49,455 nt of DNA, taken from contig CAZCHS010000015.1 of NCBI GenBank assembly GCA_964498725.1, positions 1-49,455 of the forward strand, in the 5' to 3' direction. Positions 34,397-44,669 of the stretch are shown here, one piece after another. A program made the position numbers and the translations under genes. The notes under the pieces were generated by a model, which did not search any database, was not told the DNA's origin, and saw only the letters and a list, made by a program, of their open reading frames with translations. This DNA comes from JAFGTP01 sp964498725. GTDB taxonomy: Bacteria; Fidelibacterota; UBA2242; JAFGTP01. The stretch's first letter is position 1. The number at the start of each line of letters is the position of its first letter.

Positions 34397-37039
34397 ATGA
34401 ATTTGAGAAACAGAATCATATTCTTGATCATTATGCTGCCAATGCTGATCTTTGGTGCAACTACCGGTAAAATAGCGGGAACAGTTACAGATGAAACGAC
34501 TGGTGAACCATTGGCGGGCGCCAATGTTATAGTCGAAGGTACATCCCTGGGCGCAGCAGCAGATATGAATGGATACTATAGTATTTTAAACATACCGCCG
34601 GGAAAATACACAGTTCGTGTCAGTATGATTGGCTACCAGACAATTGTCCAAAAAGAAGTGACGGTTATGGTAGATCTGACAACCACGCTGAATTTTTCTC
34701 TTTCTCCGCAAACCCTACAGGGAGAAGAAGTTGTTGTCATTGCCCATGCGCCCATTGTGCAAAAAGATGTCACATCAACTTCCTTTAAGGTTGGTGCCGA
34801 CCAGATTGACCAGCTTCAGGTTGTGGATATGAATGAAATTATTGAGTTGCAGGCCGGTGTGATCAATGGCCATTTTCGTGGCGGCCGGTCCGGAGAAGTT
34901 ATGTACATTGTTGATGGCATTCCAATGAATGATGCCTATTCAGGTTCTGCCCCCTTTCAGGTGGAAAACGAGATCGTGCAGGAAGTGGAAGTCATCAGTG
35001 GTACGTTCAATGCGGAATATGGTCAGGCCATGTCAGGAATTGTCAACATTGTGACCAAAGAGGGACAGGACCATTATGCCGGAAAAATTAGCTTTTTCGG
35101 AGGTGATTATGTCAGCGACAAAACAGATATTTTCATGCACATCGACGATATAAATCCATTAGCTGTCAATAACTCACAGTTCAATTTCAGCGGGCCGGTG
35201 CCCTTTTTCGGTGACAGACTCTCTTTCTCCATTTTAGGACGGTTGAATAATACCGACGGCTGGATGTACGGACAACGATTGTTTATGCCGAAAGATTCCT
35301 CGGATTTTAGTGGCGAAGACCCCTATATTGAAGCCACCGGAGATAAAAAATATGTGTCCATGAATGCTTCCCAAAAAATAACCCTGCAGGGGAAATTGAC
35401 TTTAAAAGTATTTGAAAAGGACAAATTAAATTATTCCGGTTTTTATACTGATCGAAATTTTTCAGAGTTTGACAGGCTTTTTAAATATAATCCCGAAGGA
35501 AATTATGACCGTGACAGTTATTCCCTTCAAAATTCACTGCAATATACACGTTCGCTATCAGCAGGGACTTTTTTAACAGTGAATCTTTCCCGCTCAAACA
35601 CTGAGTACGGACAATATGTTTACAAAGACGAGCATGACCCCCGTTATGTTCCGATTCATTTATTGAATGGAACCGGGTCAAATGGTTTTTCTACCGGTGG
35701 TATGCGTATGTGGCATCATCACCGGGATAATATAACTGATATTGCCAAAATGAATTTGACCAGCCAGGTCAATAAAATCAATAAAGTTGGCGCCGGTATC
35801 AGTTATAAAAAAAGCAATCTGTCCCTGCATGAATTTCAAATCTATTTTGATGAAAAAGACCAACTGCAAATACCCCCTGATTCCTCCTGGTATAACAATT
35901 CCTACAATCATAAACCAGAAGAAATAGCGATATATATACAGGACAAGATTGAAGTTGGCGATATGATCATCAATGCCGGTCTCCGTTATGATTATTTTAA
36001 TCCTGACGGCGAAGTGCCGGAACAATTTTATAATACCCGTGATGCTGAAAAAAAACCGGCCGAAAAGTCCTCACAACTAAGTCCGCGATTTGGTATCGCC
36101 TATCCCATTACGGACAGAGGCGTGATCCATTTTTCCTACGGTCATTTTTTTCAGGTACCCAATTATGAATATCTTTACATCAATCCGGATTTTGAAGTTT
36201 CCCTGATCCAGATTCAGGGTGATCAGCCTCCCCGCGGTAGTTTTAATTCCATGGGTAATGCGGAACTGAAACCGGAAAAAACTGTCAGTTATGAGATCGG
36301 CATCAAACAGGCCCTCACGGACCGCATGTCAATTGATGTTACAATGTATAATAAAGATATTCGCGATCTCATCGGACAGGAAACCCGAACGGATCTTTTT
36401 GGTGGTAAGTACTGGCGCTATATTAACAGAGATTATGCTAATGTTAAGGGGATTACTCTGGCATTTGAACTTTTGGAAACTGCGTATACACCGGGATTTT
36501 CCATTGATTACACTTATCAGAGCGCCAAAGGAAATGCTTCCAGCCCCGGTGATGAATGGATAAACCAGCAACAAGACCCACCGGTGCAAACCGAGAAAAA
36601 ACTGCGGCCTTTAGATTGGGATCAGACCCATTCGTTAAATTTTTATACAACCTATAGCATTAAGGGCTTTCGAATGAGCCTTATTGGAAAATTCGGCAGC
36701 GGGACGCCCTACACACGCGCTTCTGCCCGCTACTCAAATCGTATTTTAAATGGTGAAAGAAAACCTTCCACTGTCATATTTGATTTTAACCTGGCCAAAG
36801 ATTATCATATAAATGCCCTGATAATTTCGCCATTTCTGAAAATTTATAATATTATGGACCGGGAAAATTGCCGGGAAGTATACAGTTCCAGCGGCCGTCC
36901 GGATTATGATTTTGATATGAATTTTCAGTCCTATACCGGCATCAAAACCCAGGAAGAATTTTTTGTGAGGCCCGACTTTTATTATGAACCAAGAAAAATA
37001 ATTTTAGGCTTTTCCGTAGCCTTTGATCAGAAGAGATGA
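34397..37039 (+). CDS. TonB-dependent receptor with N-terminal carboxypeptidase-regulatory-like domain
   Basis: The 880-residue outer-membrane protein has a signal peptide (cleavage near FGA-T, residue 22). A carboxypeptidase-D-regulatory-like beta-sandwich follows (about 24-105: GKIAGTVTDETTGEPLAGANV, GYYSILNIPPGKYTV). The plug (about 115-225) has FRGGRSGEVMYIVDGIPMND and AEYGQAMSGIVNIVTKEG, and a large beta barrel completes the protein. This SusC-like layout imports oligosaccharides in Bacteroidetes, but no SusD partner is encoded nearby. It is followed by a large secreted protein and a PorV-like protein in the same direction. Its last residues (FDQKR) are unusual for a barrel, which normally ends in an aromatic residue. 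Confidence 0.88.
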   Translation: MNLRNRIIFLIIMLPMLIFGATTGKIAGTVTDETTGEPLAGANVIVEGTSLGAAADMNGYYSILNIPPGKYTVRVSMIGYQTIVQKEVTVMVDLTTTLNFSLSPQTLQGEEVVVIAHAPIVQKDVTSTSFKVGADQIDQLQVVDMNEIIELQAGVINGHFRGGRSGEVMYIVDGIPMNDAYSGSAPFQVENEIVQEVEVISGTFNAEYGQAMSGIVNIVTKEGQDHYAGKISFFGGDYVSDKTDIFMHIDDINPLAVNNSQFNFSGPVPFFGDRLSFSILGRLNNTDGWMYGQRLFMPKDSSDFSGEDPYIEATGDKKYVSMNASQKITLQGKLTLKVFEKDKLNYSGFYTDRNFSEFDRLFKYNPEGNYDRDSYSLQNSLQYTRSLSAGTFLTVNLSRSNTEYGQYVYKDEHDPRYVPIHLLNGTGSNGFSTGGMRMWHHHRDNITDIAKMNLTSQVNKINKVGAGISYKKSNLSLHEFQIYFDEKDQLQIPPDSSWYNNSYNHKPEEIAIYIQDKIEVGDMIINAGLRYDYFNPDGEVPEQFYNTRDAEKKPAEKSSQLSPRFGIAYPITDRGVIHFSYGHFFQVPNYEYLYINPDFEVSLIQIQGDQPPRGSFNSMGNAELKPEKTVSYEIGIKQALTDRMSIDVTMYNKDIRDLIGQETRTDLFGGKYWRYINRDYANVKGITLAFELLETAYTPGFSIDYTYQSAKGNASSPGDEWINQQQDPPVQTEKKLRPLDWDQTHSLNFYTTYSIKGFRMSLIGKFGSGTPYTRASARYSNRILNGERKPSTVIFDFNLAKDYHINALIISPFLKIYNIMDRENCREVYSSSGRPDYDFDMNFQSYTGIKTQEEFFVRPDFYYEPRKIILGFSVAFDQKR

Positions 37040-37080
37040 TTATTATGTTAGTTTATAAATCCGGAAATAATGGAAAAACT

Positions 37081-40000
37081 ATGAGAAATATTTATTTAAA
37101 AGGAATTTTGTTTCTGGTTGTATTATCAATGGCAGCCAGCCTTTTAGCGCAAACACCCATTGGTTTTCGGGGTAAAAAGGATTACCGCAGAATTGGCACA
37201 ATGGATGGCAATTTGGTATTAACAAAATTTAAAAATTATGGTGAAGTGACAGACTATCCCAATGAACCTTCCTGTAACTGGCCTTCCTACGGAAAGCATT
37301 ATTGTGACGGAGTGGCGGTTATAGTTTCTGTTGAAGTGGAAAATGGCGATGGTGAGTTGATTCACCCCATGGAAACCCAGTATCGTGAATTTGTTGATAA
37401 ATCACCTGATGATGTTCCATGGGGATTTGAACCGCGGCCTTTTTGGTTTAATATGGATGCCAAGGAAAATAAAATACCGGCCATGAGCAATGAACCCCTG
37501 AGTTGGCCCAAAGAATGGATGGACAAGCCCGACAGTTGGAATGGCTACTGGAACGGCTATTTCGGCAAGGGAATTATGAACGCAGATTTGGAAACCGTCT
37601 TTGTTTTTGATGATGACGCAGATAAAGAACCCAATATACATATGAATTTTTACTGTGATGAAAATGATTCCACCCGGGGAGGTATCGGGCTGGTGGTAAA
37701 AACCCGCGCTTTTCAGTGGAGCCACGTACTGGCTGAAGATTGTATTTTTTGGTTATACAATATTGAAAACGAATCCACTCATGACTACGAAAAAACCTAT
37801 TACGCCCAATATCTGGATTGGGGCGTCGGTGGTGTCGAGGATGGTGCCGATGATATTGGTGAGTACGATACAAATCTTGATCTGGCCTATGCTTACGATA
37901 CTGACGGATACGGAACACCGGGCAACTGGTCACCGGTGGGATATGCGGGATATGCCTTTTTGGAAAGTCCCGGCATTGCTGATGATAATATTGATAATGA
38001 TAATGACGGTATAACCGATGAAAAACGATATAGCGACGGCCCTGGCGAATACCTGGATGAATATCCCTATGGCTTTTCTGATGAAGACCGTGAAAAATTT
38101 TATGCCCACTATCTGCGCTATCCTTCCGCTCACTGGGAAAATGACGAAGATTGTGATTGGGTGGGTTACACTGATTTGAATGCCAATGGCAAATGGGACG
38201 ACAATGAACCGCTGAACGATGATCTGGGCGAGGATGGCGTCGGCCCCTTTGATGCTCATTATACCGGGCCCGATATTGGTGAAGGCGATGGCAGGCCGAC
38301 AAACGGGGAGCCCAATTACAATGAGACTGATCCGGATGAATCAGACCAAATAGGATTAACCGGTTTTGAAATTTTTCCGGTGCATAAATATGAATTGACC
38401 AATGATGAAGAAAACTGGGGCGTTTTTTCCAAAGCGCCTTTACCTATGGATCAGATCTTACAGCCCAATAATCTTGGAATGTTTTTTTCTTCCGGTAGTT
38501 TTCCCCTTTATGCCGGTGAGCGGGAACGGTATTCCATGGCCTTGCTCTTTGGCGAGGATCGTGATGATCTGGTGAAGAATAAACGAACAGTACAGCAAAT
38601 TTATAATGCCGATTACAGGTTTTCCAAACCGCCGGCAAAACCCAACCTGACGGTTTATCCCGGGGACGGCGAAATCACCTTGGTCTGGGATGATGTGGCA
38701 GAAGACTCCTATGATCCCTTTTTGCAGGAATATGATTTTGAAGGCTACATGATCTATAAAAGTACAGAAGCGCAATTCCTGGAAAATAAAGTCATCACTG
38801 ATGCCTATGGCAATGCCACCTTTCAGAAACCGGTGAAACAATTTGATCTCAAAGACGGCAAAAAAGGCCCGCATCCCATCGATATTTATGGCGTCAAATT
38901 CAACCTGGGAGAAGATACCGGTCTGAAACACAGTTGGACCGATACCGATGTCAAAAACGGCCAGAAATACTATTACGCTATTGTTTCCTATGACTACGGA
39001 CTGGTTAGTTATACATCGAACAGCGTTGAGGGAATTGCGCCGTCAACCTGTTCCGCTATCATCAAAACCAACCCACTGGGCGAAGTTACCTTTATGGATA
39101 TAAATACCGGCGTCGCAACCCCACGGCCGGCAGCGGCGGGATATATAGCGCCGCATATTGATGGCGAGGTGGACCATATGGGCCCAGCAACCGGCCATAT
39201 TGAACTGAGCATGGTTGAAAAACATAAAGTGCCTTCGGGTAAAACAACTTTTGAAGTGGAATTTTTTGACAGTGAAAAATATCATACCGATGTGTCGCCT
39301 TATTACAATATCCGGAATGTATTGGCAGATACACTAGTCCTTGATTCCGTGGAAGTAAATGAATATGGCGGCGACAGTCCCTTTTTCTATGGCAGTGTGG
39401 TCTCGGTGTTCAATGACACGACAATCAGTATGGACCGGGAGAAAACCAAATGGATCGAAGGCGAGTCGGATTATGATCTGAAAGTCCGGCTGAATCCTGA
39501 TTGGGAAAATGTCGCGGGTTTCAGGCTGAACCTGAACCAGCCGGCGGATTATGAAATAGAATTTCACGATTCTATTGTCCACTACTCCAATGCCCTGTTT
39601 GGACTGAAATCATACCCGTCCAACGTTTCCATTTTCAACAAAACCGATTCGGTGACAGTCAATTATTCACTGGTTGACAATGATAAAAACAAGAAATACA
39701 GCCATGGCGATGACCTGGTGATTGTTGTACCGGATGATGATTTTGTGTTAAAAAATTATTTTTCCTGGATGCTTCGCTTTGATGTGGATTATGAGATTGA
39801 TTCCACCAACGGCTATAATGACACGACGTGGATTACAACTGATCCGCCACAGCCTGGTGACAAAATGCTGCTTGCTGTGAAAAAGCCCTTTCGCGGCACC
39901 ACTTATAAAATGGTTTTTGATACGGTCAATGCCGGCGGCGGTACTGTAATCGATACAAATTATGTGGTGGACCAGCAGGGAGATGTTTTCCGGTTCACAC

Positions 40001-40356
40001 TGCAGGGCGCTGACTCCAGCAATACCCTGGCGAAGCAGGAACTAGATGACATTTGTGTTGTACCCAATCCTTATGTTGTCACGGCTTCCTGGGAACCCAA
40101 AAATCCCTATAAATTCGGACGGGGTGAAAGGCGGATACAATTTTTTCACCTGCCCCGGGAATGTACTATCAGAATTTATTCCTTACGTGGATTTTTGGTA
40201 GATACAATCGAACATCGTAGCACTGCTGATAACGGCATGGAATCCTGGGACCTGATCTCCAAAGACGGCAATGATATTGCTTACGGAATATATATTTATC
40301 ATGTCGAAGTGCCCGGAATAGGAGAAAAAATCGGCCGGTTTGTGGTGATCAAATGA
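37081..40356 (+). CDS. Large secreted protein with Asp-rich repeats, FN3-like domain and C-terminal sorting-like domain
   Basis: From ATG 37081 the protein has 1,091 residues, with a clear signal peptide cleaved near LLA-Q (residue 24). An in-frame ATG at 37036 overlaps the receptor's stop but would place 15 polar residues ahead of the signal. Residues about 295-420 hold Asp/Asn-rich segments (DDNIDNDNDGITD, DLNANGKWDDNE), likely calcium-binding like those in thrombospondin type 3 repeats. Around residue 520-660 an FN3-like domain begins PAKPNLTVYPGDGEITLVWDD. The C-terminal ~100 residues (VVPNPYVV ... YGIYIYHVEV ... GRFVVIK) resemble a type-IX sorting or anchoring domain, though without the NPFNP motif. 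No enzyme motif is recognised. Its place between a TonB-dependent receptor and a PorV-like protein suggests a surface-exposed partner. Confidence 0.7.
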   Translation: MRNIYLKGILFLVVLSMAASLLAQTPIGFRGKKDYRRIGTMDGNLVLTKFKNYGEVTDYPNEPSCNWPSYGKHYCDGVAVIVSVEVENGDGELIHPMETQYREFVDKSPDDVPWGFEPRPFWFNMDAKENKIPAMSNEPLSWPKEWMDKPDSWNGYWNGYFGKGIMNADLETVFVFDDDADKEPNIHMNFYCDENDSTRGGIGLVVKTRAFQWSHVLAEDCIFWLYNIENESTHDYEKTYYAQYLDWGVGGVEDGADDIGEYDTNLDLAYAYDTDGYGTPGNWSPVGYAGYAFLESPGIADDNIDNDNDGITDEKRYSDGPGEYLDEYPYGFSDEDREKFYAHYLRYPSAHWENDEDCDWVGYTDLNANGKWDDNEPLNDDLGEDGVGPFDAHYTGPDIGEGDGRPTNGEPNYNETDPDESDQIGLTGFEIFPVHKYELTNDEENWGVFSKAPLPMDQILQPNNLGMFFSSGSFPLYAGERERYSMALLFGEDRDDLVKNKRTVQQIYNADYRFSKPPAKPNLTVYPGDGEITLVWDDVAEDSYDPFLQEYDFEGYMIYKSTEAQFLENKVITDAYGNATFQKPVKQFDLKDGKKGPHPIDIYGVKFNLGEDTGLKHSWTDTDVKNGQKYYYAIVSYDYGLVSYTSNSVEGIAPSTCSAIIKTNPLGEVTFMDINTGVATPRPAAAGYIAPHIDGEVDHMGPATGHIELSMVEKHKVPSGKTTFEVEFFDSEKYHTDVSPYYNIRNVLADTLVLDSVEVNEYGGDSPFFYGSVVSVFNDTTISMDREKTKWIEGESDYDLKVRLNPDWENVAGFRLNLNQPADYEIEFHDSIVHYSNALFGLKSYPSNVSIFNKTDSVTVNYSLVDNDKNKKYSHGDDLVIVVPDDDFVLKNYFSWMLRFDVDYEIDSTNGYNDTTWITTDPPQPGDKMLLAVKKPFRGTTYKMVFDTVNAGGGTVIDTNYVVDQQGDVFRFTLQGADSSNTLAKQELDDICVVPNPYVVTASWEPKNPYKFGRGERRIQFFHLPRECTIRIYSLRGFLVDTIEHRSTADNGMESWDLISKDGNDIAYGIYIYHVEVPGIGEKIGRFVVIK

Positions 40357-40405
40357 TAATATTCAATTCATTTTTTCGAAATATAAAATGTTGCAGGAGA
40401 ATTAG

Positions 40406-41425
40406 ATGAAAAAATGTAAAAAAATAGTGACAGTATTGATATTATGTTCAACAATATTGTTTGCAAATGATAGATTAACCAATGTCGGCACAACAGCAGC
40501 GGCATTTCTGGAAGTGGGTGTCGGATCCAGGGCCATTGGCATGGGCGGCGCTTATGTGGCAATCGCTGATGATGCCAATTCATTATACTGGAACCCGGCC
40601 GGATTGGGGGCAATGACCAAAGGTGAATTTGTATTTGAGCAGGTTGACTGGCTGGCAGGCATTAGTTTCAATTATTTTGGCGTGGCAGTACCGATGAGTA
40701 ATTACGGAACCATCGGATTATTCATTAACGCCATGACAATGCCGGCGATGAAAGTACGGACAGTTGACTATCCCGACGGTACCGGTGAGGATTTTGACGC
40801 TTCCGCTTTTGCAGCGGGATTGGCCTACGGGAAAAATTTGACTGACCGGTTTACCATTGGATTCAATGTAAAATATATTCAGGAAACTTTTTGGCATGAA
40901 AAATCCCAGAGCTTTGCTGTTGACATCGGAACAAAATATGAAACCGGAATTAAAGGCCTCAGCATCGGCGCGGCTATCACGAATTATGGTCCGGATATGA
41001 AACTGGACGGAAGTGACTTAATAATATACCATGATACCGATCCACAGATCGATGGGAATAATGAAAAGATCATGGGTAAACTCATGACAGAGAAATGGCC
41101 TTTGCCCCTGAATATGCAGTTCGGTATCGGCTATGACATCTATGATACAAAATATCTTCGGGTGACCGCCGCTCTGGACGCTTTCCACCCGATCAATAAT
41201 ACAGAAAGTGTGAATATGGGCTGTGAAGTCGCCGTGATCAATATGCTCTTTCTGAGGGGCGGATACAAAGCCTTGGGTCAGCAGGATACAGAAGAGGGAC
41301 TGACACTGGGCGGCGGCATCAACTACAGATTATTCGGTCAGTCCAATATCAAGTTGGACTATGCTTATACGGACTTCGGGCGGTTGAAAAATACCAACCG
41401 GTTTACGCTGCGGTTGAATTTCTGA
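40406..41425 (+). CDS. PorV/PorQ-family outer-membrane protein (UPF0164-like)
   Basis: The 339-residue protein has a signal peptide (cleavage near LFA-N, residue 20). The segment VGVGSRAIGMGGAYVAIADDANSLYWNPAGLG (about 38-69) is characteristic of PorV/PorQ proteins, FadL-like 14-strand barrels. In type IX secretion, PorV shuttles cargo from the translocon to the attachment complex. The C-terminus ends in an aromatic residue (RLNF), as in barrels. AGGAG precedes the ATG. As two genes in the window encode proteins with type-IX-like sorting domains, the call fits its context, but it could be a receptor-specific PorV relative rather than the core component. Confidence 0.88.
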   Translation: MKKCKKIVTVLILCSTILFANDRLTNVGTTAAAFLEVGVGSRAIGMGGAYVAIADDANSLYWNPAGLGAMTKGEFVFEQVDWLAGISFNYFGVAVPMSNYGTIGLFINAMTMPAMKVRTVDYPDGTGEDFDASAFAAGLAYGKNLTDRFTIGFNVKYIQETFWHEKSQSFAVDIGTKYETGIKGLSIGAAITNYGPDMKLDGSDLIIYHDTDPQIDGNNEKIMGKLMTEKWPLPLNMQFGIGYDIYDTKYLRVTAALDAFHPINNTESVNMGCEVAVINMLFLRGGYKALGQQDTEEGLTLGGGINYRLFGQSNIKLDYAYTDFGRLKNTNRFTLRLNF

Positions 41426-41475
41426 TAACTTTGATAGATAATTATTAAATGAATGCAGAATAATGAACCAAGGAT

Positions 41476-41502
41476 AAACCGGTTTTCAGAGATTTTTATA
41501 AT
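41476..41502 (+). promoter_or_regulatory. Possible promoter region with AAACCGGTTT palindrome
   Basis: A 10-bp palindrome AAACCGGTTT (41476-41485) is followed by TATAAT (41497-41502), a perfect -10 sequence, in the 124-base gap before the gene at 41550. The palindrome occupies the place of a -35 box, so it may be an operator. No good -35 was seen. Confidence 0.3.
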
Positions 41503-41549
41503 GATCTGTGAAATCAGCGGCTAATTTTTAACTTAAAAGAAAAAAAATA

Positions 41550-44500
41550 ATGAAAATAAAGATCTGTTTTTTAATCAATATTCTGACATTAACCTTATTC
41601 AGCCAGCAAATCAATATTCCCAGAATTGAAGAAATGCCTGCTTTTCCGGAGCCCTATGACATGCGTGACTGGAAACAGGTTACGGCCGGATATGATTCCC
41701 TGGTGTTTGATTTGACGAAAACCGGCGATTATCTGCCCCTGGTCTGGATCGATGGCAATAGTGTCAATTATCCCAACCATAATCGTTTCGGCCTGCATAC
41801 GGCAGTGGGAAATACCGGCGCGGAAGCCATCAATATTTTACCGGCCGTCATCAGTGCTTCCTTAATTAGCATTGATAAAAGCGCTCAAAACGGCCATAAC
41901 TGGGTGTTGATGTGCGAAGAATTTTTTAATAAACGGGAATCAGAAAATATTTATCTGAATAATTTTGTTGGCAATAGTGGCAGTGACTGGTGGTATGACA
42001 CCATGCCGAATATTTATTTTTATATGCTTTATGATATTTATGGAAATGTTGGTGATTTTGAGTATCAGTTTACAAAAGTTGCTGACCGCTGGCTGTCTGC
42101 AGTTCAGGCCATGGATGGAAATGCAACCCCATGGACAGTTCCCTACATGAATTACCGGGCCTGGAAAATGGCCACCATGGAACCCCTGGATTCCGGCGTC
42201 AGGCAGCCGGAAGCAGCCGGCGCCATTGCCTGGATTTTATATCATGCCTATAAACAAACCGGCGCTGAAAAATACAGAATTGGCGCGGAATGGTGCCTGG
42301 AATTTTTAAATGAGTGGCAGACGAATCCTGCTTATGAATTACAATTACCTTTTGGCGTTTATACAGCTGCGAAAATGAATGCTGAATTGGGAGTGAATTA
42401 TGATATTGAAAAATTATTGAATTGGTGCTTTACGCCGGAAGGCAATGTCCGGCAGTGGGGCACTTGCCTGGGAAACTGGGGCGGCTATGATTGCGATGGC
42501 CTGATCGGTGAAGCAAAATATGATGGGTACGCCTTTTTTATGAATGGCGCTGATCAGTTCGGGGCTTTGGTTCCTATGGTGAGGTATGACGACAGATTTG
42601 CCCGTACAATTGGAAAATGGGCCTTGAATGTGGCTAATGCTTCCCGGCTATTCTATACGGATTATCTGCCCGATGATAATCAGGACGGGGAATCCTGGGC
42701 CCATCAGTATGACCCAAATTCCTATATTGCCCATGAAGCCTTGCGGGAGTTTGCCCTGAATACCGGCGTCTCGCCTTTTGCTACCGGAGATTTTATTCGC
42801 AGCGGCTGGGGACCGACTAATTATGTGCTTTACGGTTCTTCTCATGTGGGAATGTTTGGCGGAATTATCGATACCACAAATATTGAAGGGATTCTGCAAC
42901 TGGACCTGCTTAAGACTGATTTTTTTCAGGACAATGCTCTGCAATCCTATTTATATTACAATCCTCATGATGAAGAAAAAAAGGTTGATATAGAAGTGGG
43001 CTGGACAAGTATGGATTTGTATGATGCGGTTTCCAATGAAATAATTGCCACGGGAGTATCCGGCACAACTAATTTTTCCATTGGCAGCGACGCAGCCAGA
43101 ATAATTGTACTCCTGCCTGCCGGCACGGAACTAAATTATCAATTCAATAAAACCCTGGCAGGTGATGTTGTGATTGATTATTTTTCCGGGCAAAATGTGG
43201 ATAACTATCCGCCGCGGATCAAAAGCCTTGCACCTGAAAGATCAACAGTTGAATTCCAACAGCCGGTGAAAATATATTGTACAGCCGAAGACAGGGATGG
43301 TGATGAATTGGCTTATACCTGGCAGGTGGAAAATGATACCCTGGAAGAAACGGAAAATCTTTTGAATTGGACCGCTCCCGAATCAGCTGGATTTTATACG
43401 ATCATTTCAATGGTCAATGATAACCATGGCGCTGCTGTCAGTGATACCATCCAAATTGAAGTAACTGAGTCAATCAATCACGCGCCGGTTATAGAAAGAA
43501 TAGAGTCGGAATCGTCAAAAATCATTCCCGAAGGATCAACAATCATAACCTGTTTCGCAGCGGATGAAGATGGTGATGAACTTGCATACCATTGGGCGTC
43601 CGGGGCCGGAGAAATCGCCGGCAGCGATTCGGTGGTCAGTTGGACAGCGCCGAATAATACCGGTAATTACCAAATATTTTGCAGTGTCAGTGACGGGTGC
43701 GGCGCTACTGCTACAGACAGTATCACAATTCTGGTGCGGGAAGAGAATAATGGAGAATTTGATCCCCTGGTATTTCTTCCTTTTGATGGTAATGCCAATG
43801 ATATCAGTGGCTATGGCCATCACGGCACGGTTAATGGCGCGATATTGACCACAGATTATTCCGGCAATGACAATGCTGCTTACCAGTTCGATGGGGTCAA
43901 TGATAATATTGTAATTGCCAATACTTCGAACCTGAATTTTCAAAATGCCGTCAGTATCTGTTTTTGGATGAAAATTGGCGAATTATTCAATCGTGAAGCC
44001 TTTCCCATCTCGCATGGCAGTTGGGAAAACCGCTGGAAAATTTCCATAATTCCTGAACATAAACTGCGCTGGACAATCAAAACCTCGGACGGCATTATTG
44101 ATCTGGATACTGCTATAAAATTAGCCGCGAACACCTGGTACCACATTGTGGCGCTTTATGACGGAGATGATGTGGAAATTTACCTTAATAATGAACTGAA
44201 TTCCCATACCAGTTTTTCCGGTGAAATTTTAACCACTGATATTGACCTCACTATCGGGCAAATGCTGCCGTCAAATAATACCTATAATTTCCAGGGGATC
44301 ATTGATGATGTGAGAATTTTTGACGCTGCCATCAGTGAAAGTCTGATTGATGAAATATACCGGGGAGCCACCGGCATTGATGACGACAGTGAAAAAATAA
44401 TTCCTGATAATTATGAACTTAGCCAGAACTTCCCCAATCCCTTTAACCCTGTTACAAAAATTAGTTATCAATTACCTGAAAATGAATTTGTGACGCTTGA

Positions 44501-44669
44501 AATTTATGATGTTCTCGGTGAAAAAATAGCCGTTTTAGTCGCGGAAAACCAGGCTGCTGGCCATTATGATGTGCAATGGCATTCATCCAACAGCAGTTCC
44601 GGCATTTATTTTTACAAATTACAGACGAATAATTTTGTTGAGATAAAAAAATGTCTGAAATTGAAATGA
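41550..44669 (+). CDS. Secreted multidomain protein: alpha/alpha-barrel-like, two Ig-like, LamG-like and type-IX-like sorting domains
   Basis: The 1,039-residue protein starts with a signal peptide (cleavage near LFS-Q, residue 19). Residues about 30-450 are helical with Trp/Tyr-rich repeats (GAIAWILYHAYKQTG, QWGTCLGNWGGYDCDG), resembling (alpha/alpha)6 toroid enzymes such as polysaccharide lyases or glycosidases; no catalytic residue is certain. Two PKD/cadherin-like domains follow (about 555-650 and 650-735, each with 'AxDxDGDELAYxW'). Then comes a LamG/concanavalin-like domain (about 738-935: LVFLPFDGNANDISGYGHHG). Last is a sorting domain with NFPNPFNPVT and GIYFYKLQT (about 955-1039). 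It is probably a surface carbohydrate-active enzyme. Its stop overlaps the start of the next glycosidase gene. Confidence 0.75.
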   Translation: MKIKICFLINILTLTLFSQQINIPRIEEMPAFPEPYDMRDWKQVTAGYDSLVFDLTKTGDYLPLVWIDGNSVNYPNHNRFGLHTAVGNTGAEAINILPAVISASLISIDKSAQNGHNWVLMCEEFFNKRESENIYLNNFVGNSGSDWWYDTMPNIYFYMLYDIYGNVGDFEYQFTKVADRWLSAVQAMDGNATPWTVPYMNYRAWKMATMEPLDSGVRQPEAAGAIAWILYHAYKQTGAEKYRIGAEWCLEFLNEWQTNPAYELQLPFGVYTAAKMNAELGVNYDIEKLLNWCFTPEGNVRQWGTCLGNWGGYDCDGLIGEAKYDGYAFFMNGADQFGALVPMVRYDDRFARTIGKWALNVANASRLFYTDYLPDDNQDGESWAHQYDPNSYIAHEALREFALNTGVSPFATGDFIRSGWGPTNYVLYGSSHVGMFGGIIDTTNIEGILQLDLLKTDFFQDNALQSYLYYNPHDEEKKVDIEVGWTSMDLYDAVSNEIIATGVSGTTNFSIGSDAARIIVLLPAGTELNYQFNKTLAGDVVIDYFSGQNVDNYPPRIKSLAPERSTVEFQQPVKIYCTAEDRDGDELAYTWQVENDTLEETENLLNWTAPESAGFYTIISMVNDNHGAAVSDTIQIEVTESINHAPVIERIESESSKIIPEGSTIITCFAADEDGDELAYHWASGAGEIAGSDSVVSWTAPNNTGNYQIFCSVSDGCGATATDSITILVREENNGEFDPLVFLPFDGNANDISGYGHHGTVNGAILTTDYSGNDNAAYQFDGVNDNIVIANTSNLNFQNAVSICFWMKIGELFNREAFPISHGSWENRWKISIIPEHKLRWTIKTSDGIIDLDTAIKLAANTWYHIVALYDGDDVEIYLNNELNSHTSFSGEILTTDIDLTIGQMLPSNNTYNFQGIIDDVRIFDAAISESLIDEIYRGATGIDDDSEKIIPDNYELSQNFPNPFNPVTKISYQLPENEFVTLEIYDVLGEKIAVLVAENQAAGHYDVQWHSSNSSSGIYFYKLQTNNFVEIKKCLKLK

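Noticed and set aside
37574..38302. His/Arg-rich minus-strand open frame of 242 codons
   Set aside because: It is a shadow of the Asp-rich coding sequence on the plus strand: Asp codons read as Ile/His/Ser on the other strand. No ribosome binding site or family signal is present.
34397..41425. Polysaccharide utilisation locus of the SusC/SusD type
   Set aside because: The receptor is SusC-like, but no SusD-like lipoprotein with its helical repeats is encoded next to it.
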